Assembly: GCA_964036665.1 (NCBI GenBank)
Contig: OZ038528.1
Coordinates: forward strand, 11,724,501-11,788,500
DNA: 64,000 nucleotides
Source of the DNA: Gordius sp. MW1
Taxonomy: Eukaryota > Nematomorpha > Gordioida > Gordea > Gordiidae
Reading direction: 5' to 3'
The notes below the pieces were generated by a model, which worked only from the letters and a program-made list of their open reading frames with translations, did not search any database and was not told where the DNA came from. Positions 9,358 to 23,461 of the stretch are shown piece by piece (position 1 is the first letter of the stretch; every line of letters starts with the position of its first letter). The position numbers were made by a program, and so were the translations under genes.

Positions 9358-12075
9358 TTGCGATACAACGTTGTCTTTTGTCAAAATGATAGTTCTCGCA
9401 GCTTAAAACCTCTTTTCGGAAGTCAATCGAGGATAGTAGGATTCTCAAATTGGCCTACTTTTATATATTTTTTCATGCTCTTTCACATACAATCAAAAAA
9501 AAAATATTTTTAATTCAAAATTTTTCACATATTTTTCTTTGAACCGTATTCATCCGATGAAAGTTGTCGTTTTCAGACGTGGTTTCCTTGATAAAAAGTA
9601 AAAATTTATCAGAATCAGAAAACTATTACTTTGAAATCATGATCGCATAGTGCATTTTTGAAAAATTAAGCACTCACGTTGCGATACAACAAACTAATCG
9701 CAACAATAAAACGTTGTCTTTTGTCAAAATGATAGTTCTCGCAGCTTAAAACCTCTTTTCGGAAGTCAATAGAGGATAATAGGATTCTCAAATTGGCCTA
9801 CTTTTATATATTTTTTCATGCTCTTTCACATAGAATCGAAAAAAATAAATATTTTTACCTCAAAATTTTTCACATATTTTTCTTTGAACCGTATTCATCC
9901 GATGAAAGTTGTCGTTTTCCGACGTGGTTTCCATGATAAAAAGTAAAATTTTATCAGAATCAGAAAACTATTACTTTAAAATCATGATCGCATAGTGCAT
10001 TTTTGAAAAATTAAGCACTCACGTTGCGATACAACAAACTAATCGCAACAATAAAACGTTGTCTTTTGTCAAAATGATAGTTCTCGCAGCTTAAAACCTC
10101 TTTTCGGAAGTCAATCGAGGATAATAGGATTCTCAAATTGGCTTACTTTTGTATATTTTTTTATGCTCTTTCACATAGAATCAAAAAAATAAATATTTTT
10201 ACCTTAAAATTTTTCACATATTTTTCTTTGAACCGTATTCATCCGATGAAAGTTGTCGTTTTCAGACGTGGTTTCCATGATAAAAAGTAAAAATTTATCA
10301 GAATCAGAAAACTATTAATTTGAAATCATGATCGCATAGTGCATTTTTGAAAAATTAAGCACTCACGTTGCGATACAACAAACTAATCGCAACAATAAAA
10401 CGTTGTCTTTTGTCAAAATGATAGTTCTCGCAGCTTAAAACCTCTTTTCGGAAGTCAATCGATGATAATAGGATTCTCAAATTGGCCTACTTTTATATAT
10501 TTTTTCATGCTCTTTCACATAGAATCGAAAAAAATAAATATTTTTACCTCAAAATTTTTCACATATTTTTCTTTGAACCGTATTCATCCGATGAAAGTTG
10601 TCGTTTTCAGACGTGGTTTCCTTGATAAAAAGTAAAAATTTATCAGAATCAGAAAACTATTACTTTGAAATCATGATCGCATAGTGCATTTTTGAAAAAT
10701 TAAGCACTCACGTTGCGATACAACAAACTAATCGCAACAATAAAACGTTGTCTTTTGTCAAAATGATAGTTCTCGCAGCTTAAAACCTCTTTTCGGAAGT
10801 CAATAGAGGATAATAGGATTCTCAAATTGGCCTACTTTTATATATTTTTTCATGCTCTTTCACATAGAATCGAAAAAAATAAATATTTTTACCTCAAAAT
10901 TTTTCACATATTTTTCTTTGAACCGTATTCATCCGATGAAAGTTGTCGTTTTCCGACGTGGTTTCCATGATAAAAAGTAAAATTTTATCAGAATCAGAAA
11001 ACTATTACTTTAAAATCATGATCGCATAGTGCATTTTTGAAAAATTAAGCACTCACGTTGCGATACAACAAACTAATCGCAACAATAAAACGTTGTCTTT
11101 TGTCAAAATGATAGTTCTCGCAGCTTAAAACCTCTTTTCGGAAGTCAATCGAGGATAATAGGATTCTCAAATTGGCTTACTTTTATATATTTTTTTATGC
11201 TCTTTCACATAGAATCAAAAAAAATAAATATTTTTACCTTAAAATTTTTCACATATTTTTCTTTGAACCGTATTCATCCGATGAAAGTTGTCGTTTTCAG
11301 ACGTGGTTTCCATGATAAAAAGTAAAAATTTATCAGAATCAGAAAACTATTAATTTGAAATCATGATCGCATAGTGCATTTTTGAAAAATTAAGCACTCA
11401 CGTTGCGATACAACAAACTAATCGCAACAATAAAACGTTGTCTTTTGTCAAAATGATAGTTCTCGCAGCTTAAAACCTCTTTTCGGAAGTCAATCGATGA
11501 TAATAGGATTCTCAAATTGGCCTACTTTTATATATTTTTTCATGCTCTTTCACATAGAATCGAAAAAAATAAATATTTTTACCTCAAAATTTTTCACATA
11601 TTTTTCTTTGAACCGTATTCATCCGATGAAAGTTGTCGTTTTCAGACGTGGTTTCCTTGATAAAAAGTAAAAATTTATCAGAATCAGAAAACTATTACTT
11701 TGAAATCATGATCGCATAGTGCATTTTTGAAAAATTAAGCACTCACGTTGCGATACAACAAACTAATCGCAACAATAAAACGTTGTCTTTTGTCAAAATG
11801 ATAGTTCTCGCAGCTTAAAACCTCTTTTCGGAAGTCAATCGAGGATAATAGGATTCTCAAATTGGCTTACTTTTATATCTTTTTTCATGCTCTTTCACAT
11901 AGAATCGAAAAAAAAAATATTTTTACCTTAAAATTTTGAACCGTATTCATCCGATGAAAGTTGTCCTTTTCAGACGTGGTTTCCATGATAAAAAGTAAAA
12001 ATTTATCAGAATCAGAATACTATTACTTTGAAATCATGATCGCATAGTGCATTTTTGAAAAATTAAGCACTCACG
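9358..12075. repeat. Eight-monomer block, copy 1 of a 2718 bp tandem pair
   Basis: Matches 12076 onward at a shift of 2718 bp. Markers: short-monomer landmark (9357; 12075), GGATAGTAGG (9431; 12149), TTTTGTATATTTTTTT (about 10147; 12865), the 16-bp loss AAAATTTTGAACC (about 11931; 14649) and GTCCTTTTC (11963; 14681). It holds one short unit, one 16-bp-deleted unit and six ordinary long units. A trimer duplication is nested inside. Confidence 0.85.
9525..11592. repeat. Nested trimer duplication, 1034 bp x 2
   Basis: Inside the eight-monomer block a three-monomer unit is doubled at a shift of 1034 bp: AATAGAGG (AGAGG at 9771; 10805) and CCGACGTGG (9919; 10953), followed each time by TTTAAAATC, ATTAATTTG and TCGATGATAAT. 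The copies differ at TTTTGTATATT (first) versus TTTTATATATT (second). Because the same trimer order occurs at about 0.6-1.3 kb and 4.4-5.3 kb, the trimer is older than this doubling. Confidence 0.8.
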
Positions 12076-14802
12076 TTGCGATACAACGTTGTCTTTTGTC
12101 AAAATGATAGTTCTCGCAGCTTAAAACCTCTTTTCGGAAGTCAATCGAGGATAGTAGGATTCTCAAATTGGCCTACTTTTATATATTTTTTCATGCTCTT
12201 TCACATACAATCAAAAAAAAAATATTTTTAATTCAAAATTTTTCACATATTTTTCTTTGAACCGTATTCATCCGATGAAAGTTGTCGTTTTCAGACGTGG
12301 TTTCCTTGATAAAAAGTAAAAATTTATCAGAATCAGAAAACTATTACTTTGAAATCATGATCGCATAGTGCATTTTTGAAAAATTAAGCACTCACGTTGC
12401 GATACAACAAACTAATCGCAACAATAAAACGTTGTCTTTTGTCAAAATGATAGTTCTCGCAGCTTAAAACCTCTTTTCGGAAGTCAATAGAGGATAATAG
12501 GATTCTCAAATTGGCCTACTTTTATATATTTTTTCATGCTCTTTCACATAGAATCGAAAAAAATAAATATTTTTACCTCAAAATTTTTCACATATTTTTC
12601 TTTGAACCGTATTCATCCGATGAAAGTTGTCGTTTTCCGACGTGGTTTCCATGATAAAAAGTAAAATTTTATCAGAATCAGAAAACTATTACTTTAAAAT
12701 CATGATCGCATAGTGCATTTTTGAAAAATTAAGCACTCACGTTGCGATACAACAAACTAATCGCAACAATAAAACGTTGTCTTTTGTCAAAATGATAGTT
12801 CTCGCAGCTTAAAACCTCTTTTCGGAAGTCAATCGAGGATAATAGGATTCTCAAATTGGCTTACTTTTGTATATTTTTTTATGCTCTTTCACATAGAATC
12901 AAAAAAATAAATATTTTTACCTTAAAATTTTTCACATATTTTTCTTTGAACCGTATTCATCCGATGAAAGTTGTCGTTTTCAGACGTGGTTTCCATGATA
13001 AAAAGTAAAAATTTATCAGAATCAGAAAACTATTAATTTGAAATCATGATCGCATAGTGCATTTTTGAAAAATTAAGCACTCACGTTGCGATACAACAAA
13101 CTAATCGCAACAATAAAACGTTGTCTTTTGTCAAAATGATAGTTCTCGCAGCTTAAAACCTCTTTTCGGAAGTCAATCGATGATAATAGGATTCTCAAAT
13201 TGGCCTACTTTTATATATTTTTTCATGCTCTTTCACATAGAATCGAAAAAAATAAATATTTTTACCTCAAAATTTTTCACATATTTTTCTTTGAACCGTA
13301 TTCATCCGATGAAAGTTGTCGTTTTCAGACGTGGTTTCCTTGATAAAAAGTAAAAATTTATCAGAATCAGAAAACTATTACTTTGAAATCATGATCGCAT
13401 AGTGCATTTTTGAAAAATTAAGCACTCACGTTGCGATACAACAAACTAATCGCAACAATAAAACGTTGTCTTTTGTCAAAATGATAGTTCTCGCAGCTTA
13501 AAACCTCTTTTCGGAAGTCAATAGAGGATAATAGGATTCTCAAATTGGCCTACTTTTATATATTTTTTCATGCTCTTTCACATAGAATCGAAAAAAATAA
13601 ATATTTTTACCTCAAAATTTTTCACATATTTTTCTTTGAACCGTATTCATCCGATGAAAGTTGTCGTTTTCCGACGTGGTTTCCATGATAAAAAGTAAAA
13701 TTTTATCAGAATCAGAAAACTATTACTTTAAAATCATGATCGCATAGTGCATTTTTGAAAAATTAAGCACTCACGTTGCGATACAACAAACTAATCGCAA
13801 CAATAAAACGTTGTCTTTTGTCAAAATGATAGTTCTCGCAGCTTAAAACCTCTTTTCGGAAGTCAATCGAGGATAATAGGATTCTCAAATTGGCTTACTT
13901 TTATATATTTTTTTATGCTCTTTCACATAGAATCAAAAAAAAAAAATATTTTTACCTTAAAATTTTTCACATATTTTTCTTTGAACCGTATTCATCCGAT
14001 GAAAGTTGTCGTTTTCAGACGTGGTTTCCATGATAAAAAGTAAAAATTTATCAGAATCAGAAAACTATTAATTTGAAATCATGATCGCATAGTGCATTTT
14101 TGAAAAATTAAGCACTCACGTTGCGATACAACAAACTAATCGCAACAATAAAACGTTGTCTTTTGTCAAAATGATAGTTCTCGCAGCTTAAAACCTCTTT
14201 TCGGAAGTCAATCGATGATAATAGGATTCTCAAATTGGCCTACTTTTATATATTTTTTCATGCTCTTTCACATAGAATCGAAAAAAATAAATATTTTTAC
14301 CTCAAAATTTTTCACATATTTTTCTTTGAACCGTATTCATCCGATGAAAGTTGTCGTTTTCAGACGTGGTTTCCTTGATAAAAAGTAAAAATTTATCAGA
14401 ATCAGAAAACTATTACTTTGAAATCATGATCGCATAGTGCATTTTTGAAAAATTAAGCACTCACGTTGCGATACAACAAACTAATCGCAACAATAAAACG
14501 TTGTCTTTTGTCAAAATGATAGTTCTCGCAGCTTAAAACCTCTTTTCGGAAGTCAATCGAGGATAATAGGATTCTCAAATTGGCTTACTTTTATATCTTT
14601 TTTCATGCTCTTTCACATAGAATCGAAAAAAAAAATATTTTTACCTTAAAATTTTGAACCGTATTCATCCGATGAAAGTTGTCCTTTTCAGACGTGGTTT
14701 CCATGATAAAAAGTAAAAATTTATCAGAATCAGAATACTATTACTTTGAAATCATGATCGCATAGTGCATTTTTGAAAAATTAAGCACTCACGTTGCGAT
14801 AC
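12076..14802. repeat. Eight-monomer block, copy 2 of the 2718 bp tandem pair
   Basis: Second copy of the preceding block, with the nested trimer pair carried over (CCGACGTGG at 12637 and 13671). A small difference is the length of the A-run near 13935. The match ends near 14802 in the hairpin, where this copy reads ACAACAAACTACAACAAT (ATCG lost) while copy 1 runs into a short monomer. The breakpoint therefore falls within or beside the inverted repeat. Confidence 0.85.
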
Positions 14803-15939
14803 AACAAACTACAACAATAAAACGTTGTCTTTTGTCAAAATGATAGTTCTCGCAGCTTAAAACCTCTTTTCGGAAGTCAATCGATGATAATAGGATTCTC
14901 AAATTGGCCTACTTTTATATATTTTTTCATGCTCTTTCACATAGAATCGAAAAAAATAAATATTTTTACCTCAAAATTTTTCACATATTTTTCTTTCAAC
15001 CGTATTCATCCGATGAAAGTTGTCGTTTTCAGACGTTATTTCCATGATAAAAAGTAAAAATTTATCAGAATCAGAAAACTATTACTTTGAAATCATGATC
15101 GCATAGTGCATTTTTGAAAAATTAAGCAGTTACGTTGCGATACAACAAACTAATCGCAACAATAAAACGTTGTCTTTTGTCAAAATGATAGTTCTCGCAG
15201 CTTAAAACCTCTTTTCGGAAGTCAATCGAGGATAATAGGATTCTCAAATTGGCTTACTTTTATATATTTTTTTATGCTCTTTCACATAGAATCGAAAAAA
15301 ATAAACCTTAAAATTTTGAACCGTATTCATCCGATGAAAGTTGTCGTTTTCAGACGTGGTTTCCATGATAAAAAGTAAAAATTTATCAGAATCAGAATAC
15401 TATTACTTTGAAATCATGATCGCATAGTGCATTTTTGAAAAATTAAGCACTCACGTTGCGATACAACAAACTAATCGCAACAATAAAACGTTGTCTTTTG
15501 TCAAAATGATAGTTCTCGCAGCTTAAAACCTCTTTTCGGAAGTCAATCGAGAATAATAGGATTCTCAAATTGGCCTACTTTTATATATTTTTTCATGCTC
15601 TTTCACATAGAGTCAAAAAAAAATATTTTTTCCCCAAAATTTTTCACATATTTTTCTTTGAACCGTATTCATCCGATGAAAGTTGTCGTTTTCAGACGTG
15701 GTTTCCTTGATAAAAAGTATCAGAATCAGAAAACTATTACTTTGAAATCATGATCGCATAGTGCATTTTTGAAAAATTGAGCACTCACGTTGCGATACAA
15801 CAAACTAATCGCAACAATAAAACGTTGTCTTTTGTCAAAATGATAGTTCTCGCAGCTTAAAACCTCTTTTCGGGAGTCAATCGAGGATAATAGGATTCTC
15901 AAATTGGCTTACTTTTATATATTTTTTCATGCTCTTTCA
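14803..15939 (+). repeat. Mixed monomers with several small deletions
   Basis: Three units that continue the block shared with 5.6-6.6 kb. They contain the GACGTTATTTCC and AAGCAGTTACG variants (15032, 15125), a unit that has lost TATTTTTA (near 15304) as well as 16 bp of the T-rich stretch (near 15317), AGAGTCAAAA (15611), the 8-bp loss AAAAAGTATCAG (15717) and a private CGGGAGTC (15872). Confidence 0.75.
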
Positions 15940-18900
15940 CATAGAATCGAAAAAAAAAATATTTTTACCTTAAAATTTTTCACATATTTTTCTTTGAACC
16001 GTATTCATCCGATGAAAGTTGTCGTTTTCAGACGTGGTTTCCATGATAAAAAGTAAAAATTTATCAGAATCAGAAAACTATTACTTTGAAATCATGATCG
16101 CATAGTGCATTTTTGAAAAATTAAGCACTCACGTTGCGATACAACGTTGTCTTTTGTCAAAATGATAGTTCTCGCAGCTTAAAACCTCTTTTCGGAAGTC
16201 AATCGAGGATAATAGGATTCTCAAATTGGCCTACTTTTATATATTTTTTCATGCTCTTTCACATAGAATCAAAAAAAAAATATTTTTAATTCAAAATTTT
16301 TCACATATTTTTCTTTGAACCGTATTCATCCGATGAAAGTTGTCGTTTTCAGACGTGGTTTCCTTGATAAAAAGTAAAAATTTATCAGAATCAGAAAACT
16401 ATTACTTTGAAATCATGATCGCATAGTGCATTTTTGAAAAATTAAGCACTCACGTTGCGATACAACAAACTAATCGCAACAATAAAACGTTGTCTTTTGT
16501 CAAAATGATAGTTCTCGCAGCTTAAAACCTCTTTTCGGAAGTCAATAGAGGATAATAGGATTCTCAAATTGGCTTACTTTTACATATTTTTTTATGCTCT
16601 TTCACATAGAATCGAAAAAATAAATATTTTTACCTTAAAATTTTTCACATATTTTTCTTTGAACCGTATTCATCCGATGAAAGTTGTCGTTTTCAGACGT
16701 GGTTTCCATGATAAAAAGTAAAAATTTATCAGAATCAGAAAACTATTACTTTGAAATCATGATCGCATAGTGCATTTTTGAAAAATTAAGCACTCACGTT
16801 GCGATACAACGTTGTCTTTTGTCAAAATGATAGTTCTCGCAGCTTAAAACCTCTTTTCGGAAGTCAATCGAGGATAATAGGATTCTCAAATTGGCCTACT
16901 TTTATATATTTTTTCATGCTCTTTCACATAGAATCAAAAAAAAAAAATATTTTTACCTCAAAATTTTTCACACATTTTTCTTTGAACCGTATTCATCCGA
17001 TGAAAGTTGTCGTTTTCAGACGTGGTTTCCTTGATAAAAAGTAAAAATTTATCAGAATCAGAAAACTATTACTTTGAAATCATGATCGCATAGTGCATTT
17101 TTGAAAAATTAAGCACTCACGTTGCGATACAACAAACTAATCGCAACAATAAAACGTTGTCTTTTGTCAAAATGATAGTTCTCGCAGCTTAAAACCTTTT
17201 TTTCGGAAGTCAATCGAGGATAATAGGATTCTCAAATTGGCTTACTTTTATATATTTTTTCATGCTCTTTCACATAGAATCGAAAAAAATAAATATTTTT
17301 ACCTTAAAATATTTCACATATTTTTCTTTGAACCGTATTCATCCGATGAAAGTTGTCGTTTTCAGACGTGGTTTCCATAATAAAAAGTAAAAATTTATCA
17401 GAATCAGAAAACTATTACTTTGAAATCATGATCGCATAGTGCATTTTTGAAAAATTAAGCACTCACGTTGCGATACAACAAACTAATCGCAACAATAAAA
17501 CGTTGTCTTTTGTCAAAATGATAGTTCTCGCAGCTTAAAACCTCTTTTCGGAAGTCAATCGAGGATAATAGGATTCTCAAATTGGCTTACTTTTATATAT
17601 TTTTTCATGCTCTTTCACATAGAATCGAAAAAAAAAATATTTTTACCTTAAAATTTTTCACATATTTTTCTTTGAACCGTATTCATCCGATGAAAGTTGT
17701 CGTTTTCAGACGTGGTTTCCATGATAAAAAGTAAAAATTTATCAGAATCAGAAAACTATTACTTTGAAATCATGATCGCATAGTGCATTTTTGAAAAATT
17801 AAGCACTCACGTTGCGATACAACGTTGTCTTTTGTCAAAATGATAGTTCTCGCAGCTTAAAACCTCTTTTCGGAAGTCAATCGAGGATAATAGGATTCTC
17901 AAATTGGCCTACTTTTATATATTTTTTCATGCTCTTTCACATAGAATCAAAAAAAAAATATTTTTAATTCAAAATTTTTCACATATTTTTCTTTGAACCG
18001 TATTCATCCGATGAAAGTTGTCGTTTTCAGACGTGGTTTCCTTGATAAAAAGTAAAAATTTATCAGAATCAGAAAACTATTACTTTGAAATCATGATCGC
18101 ATAGTGCATTTTTGAAAAATTAAGCACTCACGTTGCGATACAACAAACTAATCGCAACAATAAAACGTTGTCTTTTGTCAAAATGATAGTTCTCGCAGCT
18201 TAAAACCTCTTTTCGGAAGTCAATAGAGGATAATAGGATTCTCAAATTGGCTTACTTTTACATATTTTTTTATGCTCTTTCACATAGAATCGAAAAAATA
18301 AATATTTTTACCTTAAAATTTTTCACATATTTTTCTTTGAACCGTATTCATCCGATGAAAGTTGTCGTTTTCAGACGTGGTTTCCATGATAAAAAGTAAA
18401 AATTTATCAGAATCAGAAAACTATTACTTTGAAATCATGATCGCATAGTGCATTTTTGAAAAATTAAGCACTCACGTTGCGATACAACGTTGTCTTTTGT
18501 CAAAATGATAGTTCTCGCAGCTTAAAACCTCTTTTCGGAAGTCAATCGAGGATAATAGGATTCTCAAATTGGCCTACTTTTATATATTTTTTCATGCTCT
18601 TTCACATAGAATCAAAAAAAAAAAATATTTTTACCTCAAAATTTTTCACACATTTTTCTTTGAACCGTATTCATCCGATGAAAGTTGTCGTTTTCAGACG
18701 TGGTTTCCTTGATAAAAAGTAAAAATTTATCAGAATCAGAAAACTATTACTTTGAAATCATGATCGCATAGTGCATTTTTGAAAAATTAAGCACTCACGT
18801 TGCGATACAACAAACTAATCGCAACAATAAAACGTTGTCTTTTGTCAAAATGATAGTTCTCGCAGCTTAAAACCTTTTTTTCGGAAGTCAATCGAGGATA

Positions 18901-19120
18901 ATAGGATTCTCAAATTGGCTTACTTTTATATATTTTTTCATGCTCTTTCACATAGAATCGAAAAAAATAAATATTTTTACCTTAAAATATTTCACATATT
19001 TTTCTTTGAACCGTATTCATCCGATGAAAGTTGTCGTTTTCAGACGTGGTTTCCATAATAAAAAGTAAAAATTTATCAGAATCAGAAAACTATTACTTTG
19101 AAATCATGATCGCATAGTGC
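15940..19120. repeat. Five-monomer tandem duplication, 1678 bp x 2
   Basis: Two copies of a pentamer with two short and three long units (2 x 322 + 3 x ~345). Markers at the 1678-bp shift: short landmarks (16133; 17811 and 16798; 18476), AACCTTTTTTTCGG (about 17194; 18872), AAAATATTTCAC (about 17307; 18985) and TTCCATAATAAAAAG (about 17375; 19053). The boundary between copies lies near 17620. No convincing difference was seen between the copies. The CCATAATAAAA and AAAATATTTCAC pair returns once at about 34366-34440. Confidence 0.85.
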
Positions 19121-19124
19121 ATTT

Positions 19125-22100
19125 TTGAAAAATTAAGCACTCACGTTGCGATACAACAAACTAATCGCAACAATAAAACGTTGTCTTTTGTCAAAATGAT
19201 AGTTCTCGCAGCTTAAAACCTCTTTTCGGAAGTCAATCGAGGATAATAGGATTCTCAAATTGGCTTACTTTTATATATTTTTTCATGCTCTTTCACATAG
19301 AATCGAAAAAAAAAAATATTTTTACCTCAAAATTTTTCACATATTTTTCTTTGAACCGTATTCATCCGAAGAAAGTTGTCGTTTTCAGACGTGGTTTCCA
19401 TGATAAAAAGTAAAAATTTATCAGAATCAGAAAACTATTACTTTGAAATCATGATCGCATAGTGCATTTTTAAAAATTAAGCCCTCACGTTGCGATACAA
19501 CAAACTAATCGCAACAATAAAACGTTGTCTTTTGTCAAAATGATAGTTCTCGCAGCTTAAAACCTCTTTTCGGAAGTCAATCGAGGATAATAGGATTCTC
19601 AAATTGGCTTACTTTTATATATTTTTTTATGCTCTTTCACATAGAATCGAAAAAAATAAATATTTTTACCTTAAAATTTTTCACATATTTTTCTTTGAAC
19701 CGTATTCATCCGATGAAAGTTGTCGTTTTCAGACGTGGTTTCCATGATAATAAGTAAAAATTTATCAGAATCAGAAAACTATTACTTTGAAATCATGATC
19801 GCATAGTGCGTTTTTGAAAAATTAAGCACTCACGTTGCGATACAACGTTGTCTTTTGTCAAAATGATAGTTCTCGCAGCTTAAAACCTCTTTTCGGAAGT
19901 CAATCGAGGATAATAGGATTCTCAAATTGGCCTACTTTTATATATTTTTTCATGCTCTTTCACATAGAATCAAAAAAAAATATTTTTACCTCAAAATTTT
20001 TCACACATTTTTCTTTGAACCGTATTCATCCGATGAAAGTTGTCGTTTTCCGACGTGGTTTCCATGATAAAAAGTAAAAATTTATCAGAATCAGAAAACT
20101 GTTACTTTGAAATCATGATCGCATAGTTTTGAAAAATTAAGCACTCACGTTGCGATACAACAAACTAATCGCAACAATAAAACGTTGTCTTTTGTCAAAA
20201 TGATAGTTCTCGCAGCTTAAAACCTCTTTTCGGAAGTCAATCGAGGATAATAGGATTCTCAAATTGGCTTACTTTTATATATTTTTTTATGCTCTTTCAC
20301 ATAGAATCGAAAACAATAAATATTTTTACCTTAAAATTTTTCACATATTTTTCTTTGAACCGTATTCATCCGATGAAAGTTGTTGTTTTCAGACGTGGTT
20401 TCCATGATAAAAAGTAAAAATTTATCAGAATCAGAAAACTATTACTTTGAAATCATGATCGCATAGTGCATTTTTGAAAAATTAAGCACTCACGTTGCGA
20501 TACAACGTTGTCTTTTGTCAAAATGATAGTTCTCGCAGCTTAAAACCTCTTTTCGGAAGTCAATCAAGGATAATAGGATTCTCAAATTGGCCTACTTTTA
20601 TATATTTTTTCATGCTCTTTCACATAGAATCAAAAAAAAATATTTTTACCTCAAAATTTTCACACATTTTTCTTTGAACCGTATTCATCCGATGAAAGTT
20701 GTCGTTTTCAGACGTGGTTTCCTTGATAAAAAGTAAAAATTTATCAGAATCAGAAAACTATAACTTTGAATTCATGATTGCATAGTGCATTTTTGAAAAA
20801 TTAAGCACTCACGTTGCGATACAACAAACTAATCGCAACAATAAAACGTTGTCTTTTGTCAAAATGATAGTTCTCGCAGCTTAAAACCTCTTTTCGGAAG
20901 TCAATCGAGGATAATAGGATTCTCAAATTGGCTTACTTTTATATATTTTTTCATGCTCTTTCACATAGAATCGAAAAAAAAAATATTTTTACCTCAAAAT
21001 TTTTCACATATTTTTCTTTGAACCGTATTCATCCGAAGAAAGTTGTCGTTTTCAGACGTGGTTTCCATGATAAAAAGTAAAAATTTATCAGAATCAGAAA
21101 ACTATTACTTTGAAATCTTGATCGCATAGTGCATTTTTGAAAAATTAAGCACTCACGTTGCTATACAACAAACTAATCGCAACAATAAAACGTTGTCTTT
21201 TGTCAAAATGATAGTTCTCGCAGCTTAAAACCTCTTTTCGGAAGTCAATCGAGGATAATAGGATTCTCAAATTGGCTTACTTTTATATATTTTTTTATGC
21301 TCTTTCACATAGAATCGAAAAAAATAAATATTTTTACCTTAAAATTTTTCACATATTTTTCTTTGAACCGTATTCATCCGATGAAAGTTGTCGTTTTCAG
21401 ACGTGGTTTCCATGATAAAAAGTAAAAATTTATCAGAATCAGAAAACTATTACTTTGAAATCGTGCGTTTTTGAAAAATTAAGCACTCACGTTGCGATAC
21501 AACGTTGTCTTTTGTCAAAATGATAGTTCTCGCAGCTTAAAACCTCTTTTCGGAAGTCAATCGAGGATAATAGGATTCTCAAATTGGCTTACTTTTATAT
21601 ATTTTTTTATGCTCTTTCACATAGAATCGAAAACAATAAATATTTTTACCTTAAAATTTTTCACATATTTTTCTTTGAACCGTATTCATCCGATGAAAGT
21701 TGTTGTTTTCAGACGTGGTTTCCATGATAAAAAGTAAAAATTTATCAGAATCAGAAAACTATTACTTTGAAATCATGATCGCATAGTGCATTTTTGAAAA
21801 ATTAAGCACTCACGTTGCGATACAACAAACTAATCGCAACAATAAAACGTTGTCTTTTGTCAAAATGATAGTTCTCGCAGCTTAAAACCTCTTTTCGGAA
21901 GTCAATCGAGGATAATAGGATTCTCAAATTGGCTTACTTTTATATATTTTTTCATGCTCTTTCACATAGAATCGAAAAAAAAAAATATTTTTACCTCAAA
22001 ATTTTTCACATATTTTTCTTTGAACCGTATTCATCCGAAGAAAGTTGTCGTTTTCAGACGTGGTTTCCATGATAAAAAGTAAAAATTTATCAGAATCAGA

Positions 22101-23461
22101 AAACTATTACTTTGAAATCATGATCGCATAGTGCATTTTTAAAAATTAAGCCCTCACGTTGCGATACAACAAACTAATCGCAACAATAAAACGTTGTCTT
22201 TTGTCAAAATGATAGTTCTCGCAGCTTAAAACCTCTTTTCGGAAGTCAATCGAGGATAATAGGATTCTCAAATTGGCTTACTTTTATATATTTTTTTATG
22301 CTCTTTCACATAGAATCGAAAAAAATAAATATTTTTACCTTAAAATTTTTCACATATTTTTCTTTGAACCGTATTCATCCGATGAAAGTTGTCGTTTTCA
22401 GACGTGGTTTCCATGATAAAAAGTAAAAATTTATCAGAATCAGAAAACTATTACTTTGAAATCATGATCGCATAGTGCGTTTTTGAAAAATTAAGCACTC
22501 ACGTTGCGATACAACGTTGTCTTTTGTCAAAATGATAGTTCTCGCAGCTTAAAACCTCTTTTCGGAAGTCAATCGAGGATAATAGGATTCTCAAATTGGC
22601 CTACTTTTATATATTTTTTCATGCTCTTTCACATAGAATCAAAAAAAAATATTTTTACCTCAAAATTTTTTACACATTTTTCTTTGAACCGTATTCATCC
22701 GATGAAAGTTGTCGTTTTCCGACGTGGTTTCCATGATAAAAAGTAAAAATTTATCAGAATCAGAAAACTGTTACTTTGAAATCATGATCGCATAGTTTTG
22801 AAAAATTAAGCACTCACGTTGCGATACAACAAACTAATCGCAACAATAAAACGTTGTCTTTTGTCAAAATGATAGTTCTCGCAGCTTAAAACCTCTTTTC
22901 GGAAGTCAATCGAGGATAATAGGATTCTCAAATTGGCTTACTTTTATATATTTTTTTATGCTCTTTCACATAGAATCGAAAACAATAAATATTTTTACCT
23001 TAAAATTTTTCACATATTTTTCTTTGAACCGTATTCATCCGATGAAAGTTGTTGTTTTCAGACGTGGTTTCCATGATAAAAAGTAAAAATTTATCAGAAT
23101 CAGAAAACTATTACTTTGAAATCATGATCGCATAGTGCATTTTTGAAAAATTAAGCACTCACGTTGCGATACAACGTTGTCTTTTGTCAAAATGATAGTT
23201 CTCGCAGCTTAAAACCTCTTTTCGGAAGTCAATCAAGGATAATAGGATTCTCAAATTGGCCTACTTTTATATATTTTTTCATGCTCTTTCACATAGAATC
23301 AAAAAAAAATATTTTTACCTCAAAATTTTCACACATTTTTCTTTGAACCGTATTCATCCGATGAAAGTTGTCGTTTTCAGACGTGGTTTCCTTGATAAAA
23401 AGTAAAAATTTATCAGAATCAGAAAACTATAACTTTGAATTCATGATTGCATAGTGCATTT
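19125..23461. repeat. 13-monomer higher-order unit, copy 1 (4337 bp)
   Basis: Matches 23462-27798 at exactly 4337 bp. From landmark to landmark the spacings from 19834 are 315, 345, 319, 344, 334, 323, 344, 345 (sum 2669), then 315, 345, 319, 344, 345 (sum 1668). The order of length variants is itself a fingerprint: the 315-bp units lack TGCAT-like sequence (GCATAGTTTTG at 20123 and 22792), the 319-bp units carry GAATTCATGATTGC, and the 334-bp unit is a long-class-neighbour short unit following an 11-bp loss (GAAATCGTGCG at 21460). ATGATAATAAGT at 19743 is shared with 24080 in copy 2 but not with the inner unit at 22421. TTTTTTACACAT near 22668 is private to this copy. Confidence 0.88.

Noticed and set aside
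16799-17044. Open frames of 60-81 codons beginning MRYNVVFCQ in about 30 short monomers (for example 1896, 16799, 29197, 53236).
   Set aside because: They start at TTG, not ATG, exist only because the 22-bp deletion removes stops, and end at different places according to A-run length. They recur because the satellite recurs. No domain, no start signal and no codon-like pattern of change is visible.
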